64,000 nt of DNA from Haemonchus contortus (lineage: Eukaryota > Nematoda > Chromadorea > Rhabditida > Trichostrongylidae): NCBI GenBank assembly GCA_000469685.2, contig LS997565.1, forward strand, positions 47,430,336 through 47,494,335, in the 5' to 3' direction. The position numbers were made by a program, and so were the translations under genes. Position 1 is the first letter of the stretch. Every line of letters begins with the position of its first letter. Positions 22,355 through 34,300 of the stretch are shown piece by piece. The notes beneath the pieces were generated by a model. It worked only from the letters and a program-made list of their open reading frames with translations, had not been told where the DNA came from and made no database searches.

Positions 22355-24554
22355 AAATTTTTTGTTGATTTTACGAAAATATAGTTCTCAAAAGTAGCGA
22401 AAATAGAGGTTTTACGAGATCACCATGACGGAAATGACATGGAACAGGTATTTGGACGAGATTTCAGTTGTTGCAATTGCGCAAAGAGCTAACTAGGTCA
22501 AGCCAAAACTGTTCACAACTGCCGTTATGCGCTAAGGATCATCACAAGTTATTTGAACCTTCCACATAGATTCCCATGTGAATGGTACAGCCTCTACAAT
22601 GCCGTTGAAACTCGTCCGCGCATACATACGGGACAACCCTTAAGCTTTTATCACGTCCTATCTAGGCAGTTTTCCGACATTACAGGCCACATATAATATG
22701 TGAGGAAATCGCACATTTATTGTAGCCTGATATCTCATAATCTGGCCTCGTCGTGAACTGTGCCTTTGATGGAGTTCAACGGTTCAAAAGGCTGGGCAGG
22801 GAAGCTCGTTCCATTTTTGTCGAGCACCAGAGTGCTCTGTACCGGATCAACTCTTTTCCATACTTTAATAGGCACTTACTTCGTACTCGCATGCACGTAA
22901 TGCTCTTTTGCGTTTGCGGCTCGTGTTTTCAGCACATATGTATGTTTTTCTCCAGCTCAAAGTGCCTATCGTTATTAATTTCCAGCAAGAGCTTTCCAGT
23001 CGACACTCCTTGTTCCTTGTAGCCTTCTATGATATGCTATGCTTTATACCCTTCAAGCATTTTCTGAATCCTTCCAGCCTTGCCTTCACCACTCCCTTCC
23101 CCTGACTTAAGTAATTTTCATCAATATTTCTTCTTCTCGCACATTTTTCTTTATTGTGACACCCTTGTATACAGTGCAATGTATTGAATCCACTCACTTC
23201 GTACTCAATCTTTACCTTGCCTATTACTTTCGGAAATCTTCTGCCCCATTCAGGCTCTTTACTCCTCAGCTCCTATAGTTTTTAGGACATCGGGGAGTTT
23301 GGGAGGCCTTCTAAGCTGGCAACTGATTGTGAGTCGCAATCCCTCCATGCAGCTTGCAGTGCAGGTCGGCCACTGTCCTTAACCTGTTGGGTGGTCCGGC
23401 TGCCCCTTCCACCTCCAACGAGTTGCTCTTATTAATTTGGCCAACACCTAGTGCTCGCACATCTTCCAGAGCTTCTAATATACCGTGTGATTATGTTCTC
23501 CTATCAATATTCACATAGTTTGGAAGCTGCGAAATAAACTCAAAGGGATAATAGATAATTATTTCTCCCTAGTATGGGACTGTTCTCAGGTAACTTTGAC
23601 TGTAGGGATGGCTCATGTAATAGGGTTGGACTAGCCAACGAATAATACTGTTACGAATTGTACGCCTAAGAAACTGCGCGTCTTTTTGTTGAAATTCTCA
23701 TAAAATGTTAGCCAAACTCTTGCAGAACGGTTGTCCTTCATCCAATATCGTGGCTCTCACTCGCCCTTGGCAAGCAGTGAGAACGACACAGTGCAAAATC
23801 TTTGAACTTGTTTTCTGGCTATACCCGAGACACTTAGAACTGCATTACAGATTCATTTCCTGCGTTCTAAATGAAAGAAAATAGACCGCTGTGTGCTACC
23901 TCTTATGTTGAGAGCTGAAGCTTTCATCATTACTAATTTACTCGAATGAGACTATGGGTGATGATCTTTGGATTAAAGGAACGCTTGGATAACATTCTGA
24001 CACTTTTGTGAAGTAATCATTAGTAACTATATGCAGGAAAATGAAGACTGATCTGATGGAGTGTGAAGAAAGAAAAGCAAAGTTGAACAAAAAAAGAGGT
24101 GGGGAAACAAAGACAATCAAAGCCCACTAAAAATAACACAGACACCAGGCTCTATACATACTATGTACATCAGGGCATAGTGGTAGGTAACTACTCAACA
24201 GTTGACTTGAAAAAAACATTAACCAAGAGGCATACAACAGAATTTATGCTCAAGCAAACTATAGTTCAACAGCACTTCAATCGTAGGCTTTCTGGTTTCG
24301 AGTTAGTGAGATCACCCAGTTATCCAGAAACTTTCTCAAGTTGTCACTCCAGAGATGCTCTTTAGCAGTACTCTTTTTTGCTTTGCATTTTTCAAAAAAC
24401 AATTCATCGCATACTACGTATATAGTAATTGAGAAAGTTGCAATGATAATAGTGAAATGCATGATATCAAAATTCAGAGCACCAGAAATCTCATGCTCCA
24501 AGTCCATTCACGATCCTGCTGATGCAATTTCATGCCGACATTAGAAGTAGCTGC
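22355..24554. other. Region between the RTE insertion and R3
   Basis: No supported gene. It holds the dispersed repeat at 23565-23780. The last 200 bp resemble the 3' flank of R2. Confidence 0.55.
23565..23780 (+). repeat. Dispersed repeat, copy 1
   Basis: AGTATGGGACTGTTCTCAGG to about CTCACTCGCCCTTGG matches 30675-30885 in the same orientation (CATAAAATGT and TTGCAGRAC landmarks). Family unknown. Confidence 0.6.
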
Positions 24555-27500
24555 TCAATTTCTCGTTAATGTAGAGTTTCGATTGTTGATAATGGATATA
24601 GACACAGTTGTGGTTTTAATTTCTCTTCTACATCGGCAGAAGTTGACAATATCGCGGCGAAGGTCGGCAGAAAACATCAGTATGCAGAAGGGTGGCACAC
24701 ATACCATGAAGTCATTTATCCAGAAAAACTGAAAAGCGTCTTTGGGCTATTTGCACATGTGTTCTTTGTTATCAATTCGTTTCATCAAAGAGGCCAGGGC
24801 TCTGAATATTTTGTACATTCCTGATGTATTTACATTTGGTGGAGGCTCTCAATATTTCATATATATTTCTGATGAATACCTCTAAGAAAGTGCTCTTTCG
24901 CTCTACCCAGAATTCCGCTCAGGCTGAAAGTTTTGACAAAAGATTTGCAATAGTGCTACTTTAGGATTTGCTAGTACCAAACCAAGATCCCATGTAAGGA
25001 GTCCAAAAACGTGTCCTCCAACTGGAGTTGTATCTCGAAACACATCCTTATCCTACTCCAACTTCGAATTGAATGTTTGGTAAATCCCGAAACAGGATCC
25101 CTTCATAGGTGTATCTTTGCTTTCTTAAAACTTAAGAGCACTTGTGAGTCAGATTGAAGATGCCTGCAGTACTGCTTGGACGAGTATTCTAAGGAGAAGC
25201 AGTCTTAAATTATAGCACAGATACCCTCGGAACAAAACACAAACAAACTGAATTTTTTCCAACCTTTATTTCTCCCTCGATTATTCTACACTATTCAGCC
25301 TTACCGCCAAGACGTATTTCCTAAATTTCAGGTTCTACTCGACCTGAAAACGAGGTCAAAGTTATATCATTCTTGCATGCGAAGTTGAAGTGTTATCACC
25401 TTTGTTTCGTTTAGGGGAAGGAGAAAGATAGGACAGTTCTTCACTCACCTGCATGGTCGCCCATGTATCAAGCCCCACGTTACCAGTCAAGTTGCCAATC
25501 ACTTTAGTAATCTGCTGCAAGCACATCAGCATTGTAGAGACAAATACGAGAGCCGTATAAAATAGAAGGCCCTGAAGTAAATCGTACTGTAAAAGTTACA
25601 CAGAACTTTGATTTTTGCTTTCTATTGTCCAGTGGAGGGCAGACAGAACTTGAACTTCACTGAAGTCCTTTAGTAATAAGCTCATGCTCTTCAGAAAGGT
25701 CTACGCTGTCACATGGGAAGTTCGTTACTGTGTAGCAAAAAGATCCGTCTGCTTCTTGGCATTCCTTACGGTACTACTTCACGTTGTCTTCCGCTGGATG
25801 AAGCTACATATACGTCGACGAAGACAGAACAACTATTAGAATGCCGATTTCTAGTAAGTGGCCGCAACCGTTCAACAACCTAACCGGCCCCGTGGTCAAC
25901 GCTATTCAGAGCTATTCTCCTCTCCATGCTTATTCCTAACTGTGACTAACTGGAAGACATGTATATGAAAGAGCTCCTCTCTCCGGATAGTTTATGCCAA
26001 TCCCCTACGATTCCTGGAATTGAGGTATTGCTTTTCACTTACTTAGTCTTACCGATCTCTACCACTTTATACATATCACTTGACGGCTACGGCAGAAAGC
26101 TGCTAGTCGGTCGTAGTCACTGTTGAATGAGGATAGAATGAAATGGATTCATTGCACCAGGCCGGCCTCTTAGGTGGACATGTAAACCAGAGTCCCAGAG
26201 AAGTTAATTTGTCTTCAATTTGGCACTTTATCATTCAATATTTTACCAAAATAACAGATCTGGTGATTCATTGCCTGTAATCACTAGCTATAAACATCAA
26301 AGTAAACCAACCTTCTCATGACCGCTTATCCTTGAGTCGTTATTGAACCTCGATAGCCTTCGCCATTCAATGAAAAGTCTCGTGTTGAAGCTGACACTCA
26401 TGACAGCATAAACGAAAGATCCTATGAGAAAGACAAACCTGTTCCTCTGAAAGAGATGTAATCAGCTATTGAGCAGGGTTTCGTATTCCAACTATGTTGT
26501 TATGCTCCGAGGTAGAACAAGTCTAGGGAATATAAGTGAACTTCATCTCTTCGTAAGGTGGAACGGCACACCCGCATAGTCCACTGATCGAAATCGGATC
26601 AACAGAGGCCCAGGCCAATTGAGCCTCCTATTTTTCGGGAGCCAGTTGACTGCTACTAGATTTTTCCGGTACAATAAAGTACTGACTTGTATCTAGGCTG
26701 GTTACCGCAATCCACTTCATGGGTCGCAAATAGAGTGGTAGCCCAGATTTACGTATGGTACCGTACCTATACATTTCTCATACTTTAAGTTAGGAGCTGT
26801 TGTCAAAACTTTCTACTGGTAGTTAATTACTTAGCATTCTACCGATTCTGTATAGATGCTTCCAATAGAAAGCATGTTATTGCAGAATTCATGCATGTGT
26901 TAAGGTAAACGATAGTTTTCTGTTGAGGAAATGCAGCGCCTTCACTAAATAGTTTATTGAGTACTGCACGTCACCTAGTCCGACAAGTACACCGAAGCAC
27001 TCGTTCAGATCTCTTTTCAAGACATAACCGTGAATTAGAATCAAACTAAACGAATGTAAACTAACCCAACTGACGGCAGGGTCAATGCCGGTGAATACAT
27101 ATCTTCCGTCGCCGTTATCTGAGTAAAGGACATTCACCCCAATATTGTGGCTGTAAGCGCCAAAAGCTACAATATACTGAACAAGAATCATAATCCATAC
27201 ATTTCGTCGAGTCCATATCTGGAAAATTGTTATCTTTAACTGTTTCTACCATGTTGTATGGAGGTGTGATCTTCGAGGACAGAAGGCACACTCATTTCCA
27301 TCATTGCACCAACCTTATCATACTTCTTCATCAAACAAAGTGCGGAATATCGGTTGAGAGTGAGAAGCATATTTCCGATCATGTGGGTGAGAAAGCTTGT
27401 TCCGCTGACTAATACAGCAATAACGACGACATTTGCAAATTCTGGGCCCAGACCGATTTGACGGTTGAGCCGATGAAAGCAGCTAGTCATGATGGAGAAC

Positions 27501-28360
27501 ACGTCGGCGATTCCTAAAAAAGATACAGGGGCTTCAACGTGTATCTCGCCATAGATCTCTTCTCCGCACGAGTTATGTCGTTCGAAAACTATTTGGGTAA
27601 CGGTTGTTTTTGTTGACTTTTTTCTTTTTGAGAGTAAATAGTTTCTGCGGAAAGATATGTCACGTCATGATAAACTAAGCTGTATAGGCACTGCTGGTGC
27701 TGCGGAGAAGTGGTAGTGCTAGAAAATGTCTACATAGCAATTGAATCCGTTTGCACCTAATCACAGCGGGAGCTTTCTGTGTGGTGTGGCCCAAGCTTGA
27801 GAGGAGTCTGTATATGTAGGGGACAAGATGCAGGGCTGAAGAAGTGGACCTCGCTCAGCCACTTGCTAAGTACATACAATTCGAAACATCTTCCACCTGC
27901 AGTTTATCTGGCTATTGCTCATTCCTGGAAGGGCTTCATATTCTATATGAATGTAAAGCGCTAACTTTGTGTGTCTGTTTTAATGTCGTCTTGTGTGTGA
28001 GTTCAGAAAAAGCTTACTGATACTGTTTTAATTGATCTCTTGAGGAATACGTATCATTATGTGACGTCATTATGTGATTGAAAGAGAGTCGAAACTTCTC
28101 TTCTTCCTGCCGTAATTATTTGTAACTATTCAACTCATCATACTGTATGGGAACTGTTCGCCATTATATAAATGTTTCTGGAGGTTTTTTGATTGAAGTT
28201 ACATACTACACACGCCTTTATACTTACCTGTTGCTACGAACAACACATAGAATGGATTTTTGAAAGTTTTAACTTTAGATGTGATGATAATAAATAGAAC
28301 GAATACATAGGTGGAGGCCAATGCTCCTTCACATACAGTATGCAGAATATCTTGCGCCAT
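24555..28360 (-). CDS. R3: seven-transmembrane chemoreceptor GPCR, Srv-like
   Basis: Coding exons: 28228-28360, 27314-27513, 27066-27218, 26312-26446, 25449-25571, 24555-24728. The joined frame is open and encodes 305 aa. The start at 28360 (MAQDILHTVCEG) matches the R2 start; the exon itself begins at 28365. TM2 and TM3 are in the 200-nt exon (GIADVFSIM to NRYSALCLMKKYDK). TM4 follows IWTRRNVWIM, TM5 follows RNRFVFLIGS, TM6 is in the 123-nt exon, and TM7 is FFWINDFMVCVPPFC with a short basic tail. The last exon is one codon longer than in R4 to R6, as in R2. Donors after the 200-nt and 135-nt exons are GTTGGT. R3 resembles R2 in coding sequence, introns, 3' flank and 5' flank, so the pair arose by segmental duplication. 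Confidence 0.87.
26555..26735 (+). repeat. SINE family 1 copy, truncated, in an R3 intron
   Basis: Aligns with 14628-14935 in R2 (CCAATTGAGCC and an AATAAAGTACTGACTTG body). The head and tail are eroded. Confidence 0.65.
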
Positions 28361-28859
28361 ATTCTCTGCAAATAGTTGTATTAACAAAACGGAAACTTGA
28401 GCCTCAAACTGTCAGGGCCAGAGATGATGTCGCTCGGGAACTGCCGGGATATTCGCTCAAATTTCTTCAATAAGTAAGAGAATACCTTCCTATCGATGAA
28501 GTACAGCGAGAGCGCACTGAAGTTTTGATGAACGCTACGCGACTGCAAGGACTGCGATTAGAGAAGCCTTAGCCTAACGTAAGGGATGTGTTCCCCTTCA
28601 ACAGGAACAATGCGAAAAACAATACTATCAAGAAGTCGAGGAAATCATTGAAGAACTAATGGGTGAAGAAGAGAGCGTGATTAATTCATCTAATACTTGC
28701 ATGAGGAACCTTGCAGATTAACGCAAGGTAGGAGCTCTTCAATACTCCAAGAAACAGACTAGAATTGGACAGGTAGGGCGGAGCCGTGCACAGGCGCGCA
28801 ATAATGTTCAGCACCGAGGAGACTTTCTCCTTCAGTATTACTGTGCAACAAAAACCATA

Positions 28860-29055
28860 AAATGGGTGGAGGTGGAGCAGTGATGGCGAGCTCAAACGCG
28901 TCGTCCATGGTTCAAACGCGGATAGACATTCGCTTGAGACAACCACACCAAGCATTTTATCCCCACTCTCGCGTCAGTTGGTACAGACTGTCTAGAAGGA
29001 TCAAACCACTGACTTGTAGATAAGCTGGCTGCAGCCGACGCATTCAACCGCCACC
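28860..29055 (+). repeat. SINE family 1 copy, degenerate, 5' of R3
   Basis: GGTGGAGCAGTGATGGCGAG head, with the family body through AGAAGGATCAAACCACTGACTTG. Counterpart of the copy at 17030 near R2. Confidence 0.6.
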
Positions 29056-29337
29056 AGGGAATTTCTATGAAAACCAGTGTAAAAAGAGCTCGAAAATTCC
29101 ATGTTCAACGTGCTCACTTTTGTGACGACTTCCCCTGCCTACAGTGGAACCCTGTGCTTCTTTTAAAGTGTGCACAATTCCTCTGTAGAGTTTAAAGAGA
29201 CTGCGAGAATGGATAAAGTTTCAGGGGAGTTCCTTCTCATATCAACAACCCTTAAAGCAACCGTGCATCTTCAAAAGACATTCATGATGTACCGTATGGT
29301 TTCCAATCATTCAAACTGCCTCAGAACCACTCACCCA

Positions 29338-29440
29338 ACATCGAAGGTGTGGAAGGCTCGATTGGCCCTGGAGAGAACTGATGCTGGCTCACAGCTCTGT
29401 CAGGGTGTGATAGTCCCATTACACCAATACTCAACAAACA
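29338..29440 (-). repeat. SINE family 1 fragment, minus
   Basis: GTGTGGAAGGCTCGATTGGCC through ATAGTCCCATTACACCA is the inverse of a family head. Counterpart of 17890-18105. Confidence 0.55.
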
Positions 29441-30674
29441 AGAAGATTTTCATCATGGAAAAACATCGCTTTCAAAAATTATACTACTCCACAGAATACG
29501 AAAGAGATGAAAGAGGTATTCAGCAGCTTGGAAACATGACACACCTCATTCTGCATTCAATAAAACCTTCTCAGCAGTTGCCATAACAAACTGTGTAAAA
29601 CATACAGTATGACAGGAAGTTAGATCTGATTCAAGTTTTGACATAACACACAACCTGTGACTAAAGTATTTTTCGGATACGGTGTGTGCAAGGCTCAAGG
29701 GAGCTGTGAACACGATAAATTTCCTGAGAAGGATCCTATCAATACAGGCAAATGAAAGCATGGCAAAACTACTCTGTTTTCTTAGTAAGACCTATTTATG
29801 CGATTCAAGCAACTCCCTACAGACCAGGAACTTCTCTAATTATGCTTCTCTTCATGTCAAATGCGAAACACTGAGATAGAGAAGGAGCGACGAATAACAT
29901 AATCTTCGTCATCTTCTGATTACAACCATCTTAAAACTTCCAGTTTTATATATGGCATTTGCGGAACATGGCAGATTCCTTAGCTTGGTCATGGATCGCA
30001 TTCACGGGAGGTGGTAGATTTCACAGCTCGGTCATGGGCTAGACACTGAACGAAAAAATTTGGAAGAAATGCATCCTCACCTTCACGCATTCTTGTATAT
30101 AAAGAAATTTTGAGGTTATATTTTTGAAATTGTAAGCTCAACAGATTTTCAACGGTCAGATAACTTTTTCTCTCAATGATCTCAACATAAAAAGCACCAC
30201 GACCAGTGCCGTAGCTCCTTAACATTCGCAGCCCAGCAGACCAATGTAGAAAGAGAGTGAAATTCATAACAAAGGGTTGCTTGCATCAAGCCCGACAACA
30301 CTAGGCGGTCACTCATTATCCATGATAAACTGTCCGTTCGTCATCACGCACCATTTTAAAGTCGTGGTATCCGCGTTTTTGCTATCAGTGCTTACCTAGT
30401 TGAACAACAGGCGCTCGCTCTGTTGCCTGGAAGTTGAACAGGAGCTCGGTGCTGTTGATACGAACCTAAGTAGCTCATTGTTGAGTCTAGTCTGAAACCA
30501 CATTAACATCTGTTTCCATGACGTTTAGGTGCCCTGCTAACTGAAGGATGGTGGGTTTCTTCGACCTTTTATTCAGAATAGGATTCATACCGTCGCATGT
30601 GTTATCGGACGCTAGTCTCGAATCTGTCATCCAATATTGCGAAATGACTCTAGACAACGAAATTATTTCAGCCG

Positions 30675-30885
30675 TGTAGTATGGGACTGCTCTCACGTAA
30701 CTTCGACTGCTCAGTAATGGCGCATACGGTAAGGGTGGACTAACCGGTGAGGACGAGCGTGAGCAGCTGAACTGCTGAAGAGTGTCCTCGCTAGGTTTTT
30801 TCATAAAATGTCTGCTGAATGCTTGCAGGACCATTGGCCTTAACCTAGCGGCTGATCCTAGCCCCCTCGCCCCTGGGTGAAAGAT
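30675..30885 (+). repeat. Dispersed repeat, copy 2
   Basis: Counterpart of 23565-23780, starting AGTATGGGACTGCTCTCACG. No coding potential recognised. Confidence 0.6.
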
Positions 30886-31277
30886 TAACATTTATTAGGC
30901 TTCAAGCGCATAGGTCAGAGTTATTTCGACCACAATCTTATTATCTAACTCCACGAATTCCCTTCTATATATCCTTCTGATTGTCCTGATAGTTTAAAGC
31001 TTTACCCTTTTGACTTGAGGGCAACAAGTAGAAGGTGTATCTCGCACTTTACTGAGAACGTAAGTTTTATACATCAGTTAAGAATGCTTTTTTTCTGGTG
31101 AATAAGAAGAATGAAGACCTTTTTGGATCAGATCCCCCCCATTCCTGCTCAGAAGCTGCAGGAGGAGATTATATCCCTGGACGCGAAAAAGTACGGAAAT
31201 CTCAAGTATCTTTTTGTGAGGCCAATCCTTGAGATTACTAGTATCTCTCCGGAAGTTTGAAGTGAAGAGGTAAAATC

Positions 31278-31283
31278 TTTATT
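31278..31283 (-). promoter_or_regulatory. Polyadenylation signal of R4
   Basis: AATAAA about 61 nt after the R4 stop, in the position shared with R5 and R6. Confidence 0.65.
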
Positions 31284-31343
31284 CTTAGTACTTTCCAGAA
31301 AAAAGAGATGGAAGAGAGTGTGTTTGATGACCGATTGATTCAA

Positions 31344-34300
31344 CTAGTTTCTTATAGCAGTTTGTCGAACGTTGAAAACGGTTACAGATGCGGTGGATTT
31401 GTTCTGATGTCGCGTGCAGCGAAAGAAGTTGACAATATCACGACGGAGCTCTGTAGACAGTACCACCAGACAGAAAGGAGGTACACAGACCATCACGTCA
31501 TTTATCCAGAAAAACTGAAAAGAGGTTAAGAGGTTAATTTAGAGGATACTCACAAGGATGCGATAATGAAGACATTTATTAGTTCCCTTCCCGTATAAAC
31601 TTTTCAAAGGGGATATCTGTTCTAAATTCGAGAGGCAACGAAAATCTCAACCTGAAGGATTTATGACCACCTGGGCATTGGAATCTCAGCCAGAGAACAC
31701 TTCCTTAGTCCCACAAGGTTGACGAGCTTGGAACAAACCCCGGTTTAGAAAGAGACCCGAACCGTACCTGGGCTATTCGAACGTGCAAAGAACCCGCTTG
31801 CCCTCGCCTTTGTAATTGCTTTTATCCCTAACACTATAGGGATCCGGATAGCATATCTACGGGTTCGAGTCAGGTCCGGATAGCATATCTACGGGTTCGA
31901 GTCAGGTACATGTCCGTGGTTTTGTCCATGACTTGCCAACCTTATGAGGCTTTCTAAACGCATACTCATGCAAAATAAAATCAGCTAATAAAAGTTTAGT
32001 CAAAACATAAGCATTGCTGTGTTCCAGAAGAAATTTTTACTCACGAGTTTACTTTGCTAGAATGATATCTTGAACAAGAATCCCCAATCTAAGATCTGAG
32101 TCAACCCTTCTGTATCCTGACAAATGTTGTTGTCATTATACTATGCGCTGCTTAATCATTGACTGATGGGACTGATTGCCATTTCAGAATTGCTCCGATC
32201 TGTGTTTTTTGGAAACAAATGGGCTTTATAAGGGGTAGAACAAGGCATACCTGCATAGTAGCCCATAAGTCAAAGTCTGTGTTGCCAGAGAGGCTGGCGA
32301 CTGCTTTCATGCCTTGCTGGATGCACATCAGCATAGTGGAGACGAACACGAGTGCGGTATAAAGAAGAAGGCCCTGAATAACTCAGAATTCAGTTACGTA
32401 TAAGTAAAGTAACTATAATAGTAAGTAATGTACTAATAGTAATAATCACGCCAGCACTGGATCAACGTGAGATGAAAATATGTTGAACATACCTTTTCAT
32501 GGCGAGAAAGCTTCGAGTTACCATTGATTCTGGACAACTTGCGCCATCTAAGGAAAAGCTTGACGTTACAAGTGACACTGATAAGAGCATAAGTAAGGCT
32601 CACACCGCTGTATATATACCTGTACCTCTGTAAAGATAATAACTAAGATTTTGCTGTGCCTACAAGTTTTTTGTGCCCATTTAGGGCAGGTAAATTGAGC
32701 TGCCATGTGTTAGCTTGATTCATATATTTTTGCACAGGGGATGAAGTCAGAAAAGCTCTCGACGACTTCCTCAAGTGCCAGCCCCGTCCTTCTGGGACGA
32801 TGGAACCGACAGGCTGCCAGAGCGTTGACGTCGAGCAGTGGATGGTGATGGGCATATTGTGCTTTTGCATAACCAGACACCTGGTGCTCAACTCGGATTG
32901 TTCAGTCAATTTAATGTTTCAGTTAGCTTCAATCAAGCGATGTCGCCTACTTCTTGATTGTCCCTACTCATTGGAATCTAGAAATCCCCATTCTTGGCTT
33001 TCCCCTAATGAGTCAGGCAACCATTTCATGACTTACGTCCCTGGCAAAAGAAACTCTGAAGCCGAAGTTTGATGATGAGGAGAAGCACGTGACACTCGTG
33101 CTTTTGGTTTCAGATAGAATCCAGCTTCACGTGGGAAAAAGTTTTAGCTGTTTCGATGCCGTTGTAGTTCTCGCCCACCTACATGGGCAATTAAGTCATT
33201 CTGTTTTTTATTTAACTTATCTCCCTGCGCACCTTGTGAACAAAATCAAATCATTGAAATCTACCCGAGACAACCCCATCAAGATGCGACACTGTGTGCA
33301 AACGACTCGGATAACTCAAAATCTGCTGTTACCAGCAGTCAACCCAGTTTGAGAAAAACAATCTTGAGAGTGGATTTGCGAGCTGTACTTTGCCTTTGTT
33401 AAAAAAAGTTAATGCTTACCCAACTGGCTGAAGGTTCCACTCCAGCATAGGTAAACCGTCCGTCACTGTCTTGTTTGTATAATAATTCTACACCAATCAT
33501 GTTCGCAAATACAGCAAATGCCACGATATACTGGACAAATATCATGATCCAAACGTTTCTTCGACACCAAATCTTAGAGAAGAAGCATTTTAAGAGAGTA
33601 TTCACAAATACGACTAAAAATTGGAAATTCTGGAAATCTCATCACCTTTTCGTAGCTTTTCAGGAAACGAAGAGTAGAATATCGGTTTATTGCGATAAAT
33701 ATATTACCAATCATGTGAGTAAGGAATGTTGTACCACTGAATATTATCACAACTGAAAAAACCGGCTTAAATTCTGGGCCCAAACGAAGTTGACGATTCA
33801 GTCGATTTAAGCAGGCTATGAGTATGGCGAATACGTCAGCAATCCCTGCACAAATTAGAATGATTTTTACATCATTTATTAAATTTTACATTTTCCATGC
33901 TCACTTCAAATGAATGGTAGATCCTTCAGATTTTCGACATTTTTGATAACTCTGACCTATTTTCTTAAAATGTAAAGCAAGGATTTTCCCCTATGTTGCA
34001 GTCTTGTTCAACGTACAAATCTTCTTAGGAAACGGAATCCTCGCTACTCTTTTTCATGACCCTTTCCCAGATGTTTTTCTGTTGCTCGAGGTACTATGAA
34101 AATGTAGTCGCCTGAACCTTAGCAGGAACTCTCCGACCAGCATTTGTATGTTCGTCATCGCCAAGGAGTCAGCTCTTGCAACAACTTGAAATAGAACTAA
34201 TTACTCTCAAACGTTGCTACTACCTGCCCTACACGCAAACCCTTGGAATAGCGAATTCCGTATTCTCTACAAACCTGCAGAAGCCTTAACTACCACACCT

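Larger units (their letters stand above)
28361..31343. other. R3-R4 intergenic region
   Basis: The 5' flank of R3 (28361 to about 30000) is paralogous to that of R2. The rest holds SINE scraps and the dispersed repeat at 30675-30885. No other gene is supported. Confidence 0.55.

Noticed and set aside
29170..29586. 138-codon plus-strand frame between R3 and R4
   Set aside because: It runs through a minus-strand SINE fragment and has no domain.
31308..31529. Plus-strand frame repeated at 38516 and 48620, looking like a conserved small protein
   Set aside because: It is the antisense of the TM7 exons of R4, R5 and R6; the conservation belongs to the minus strand.
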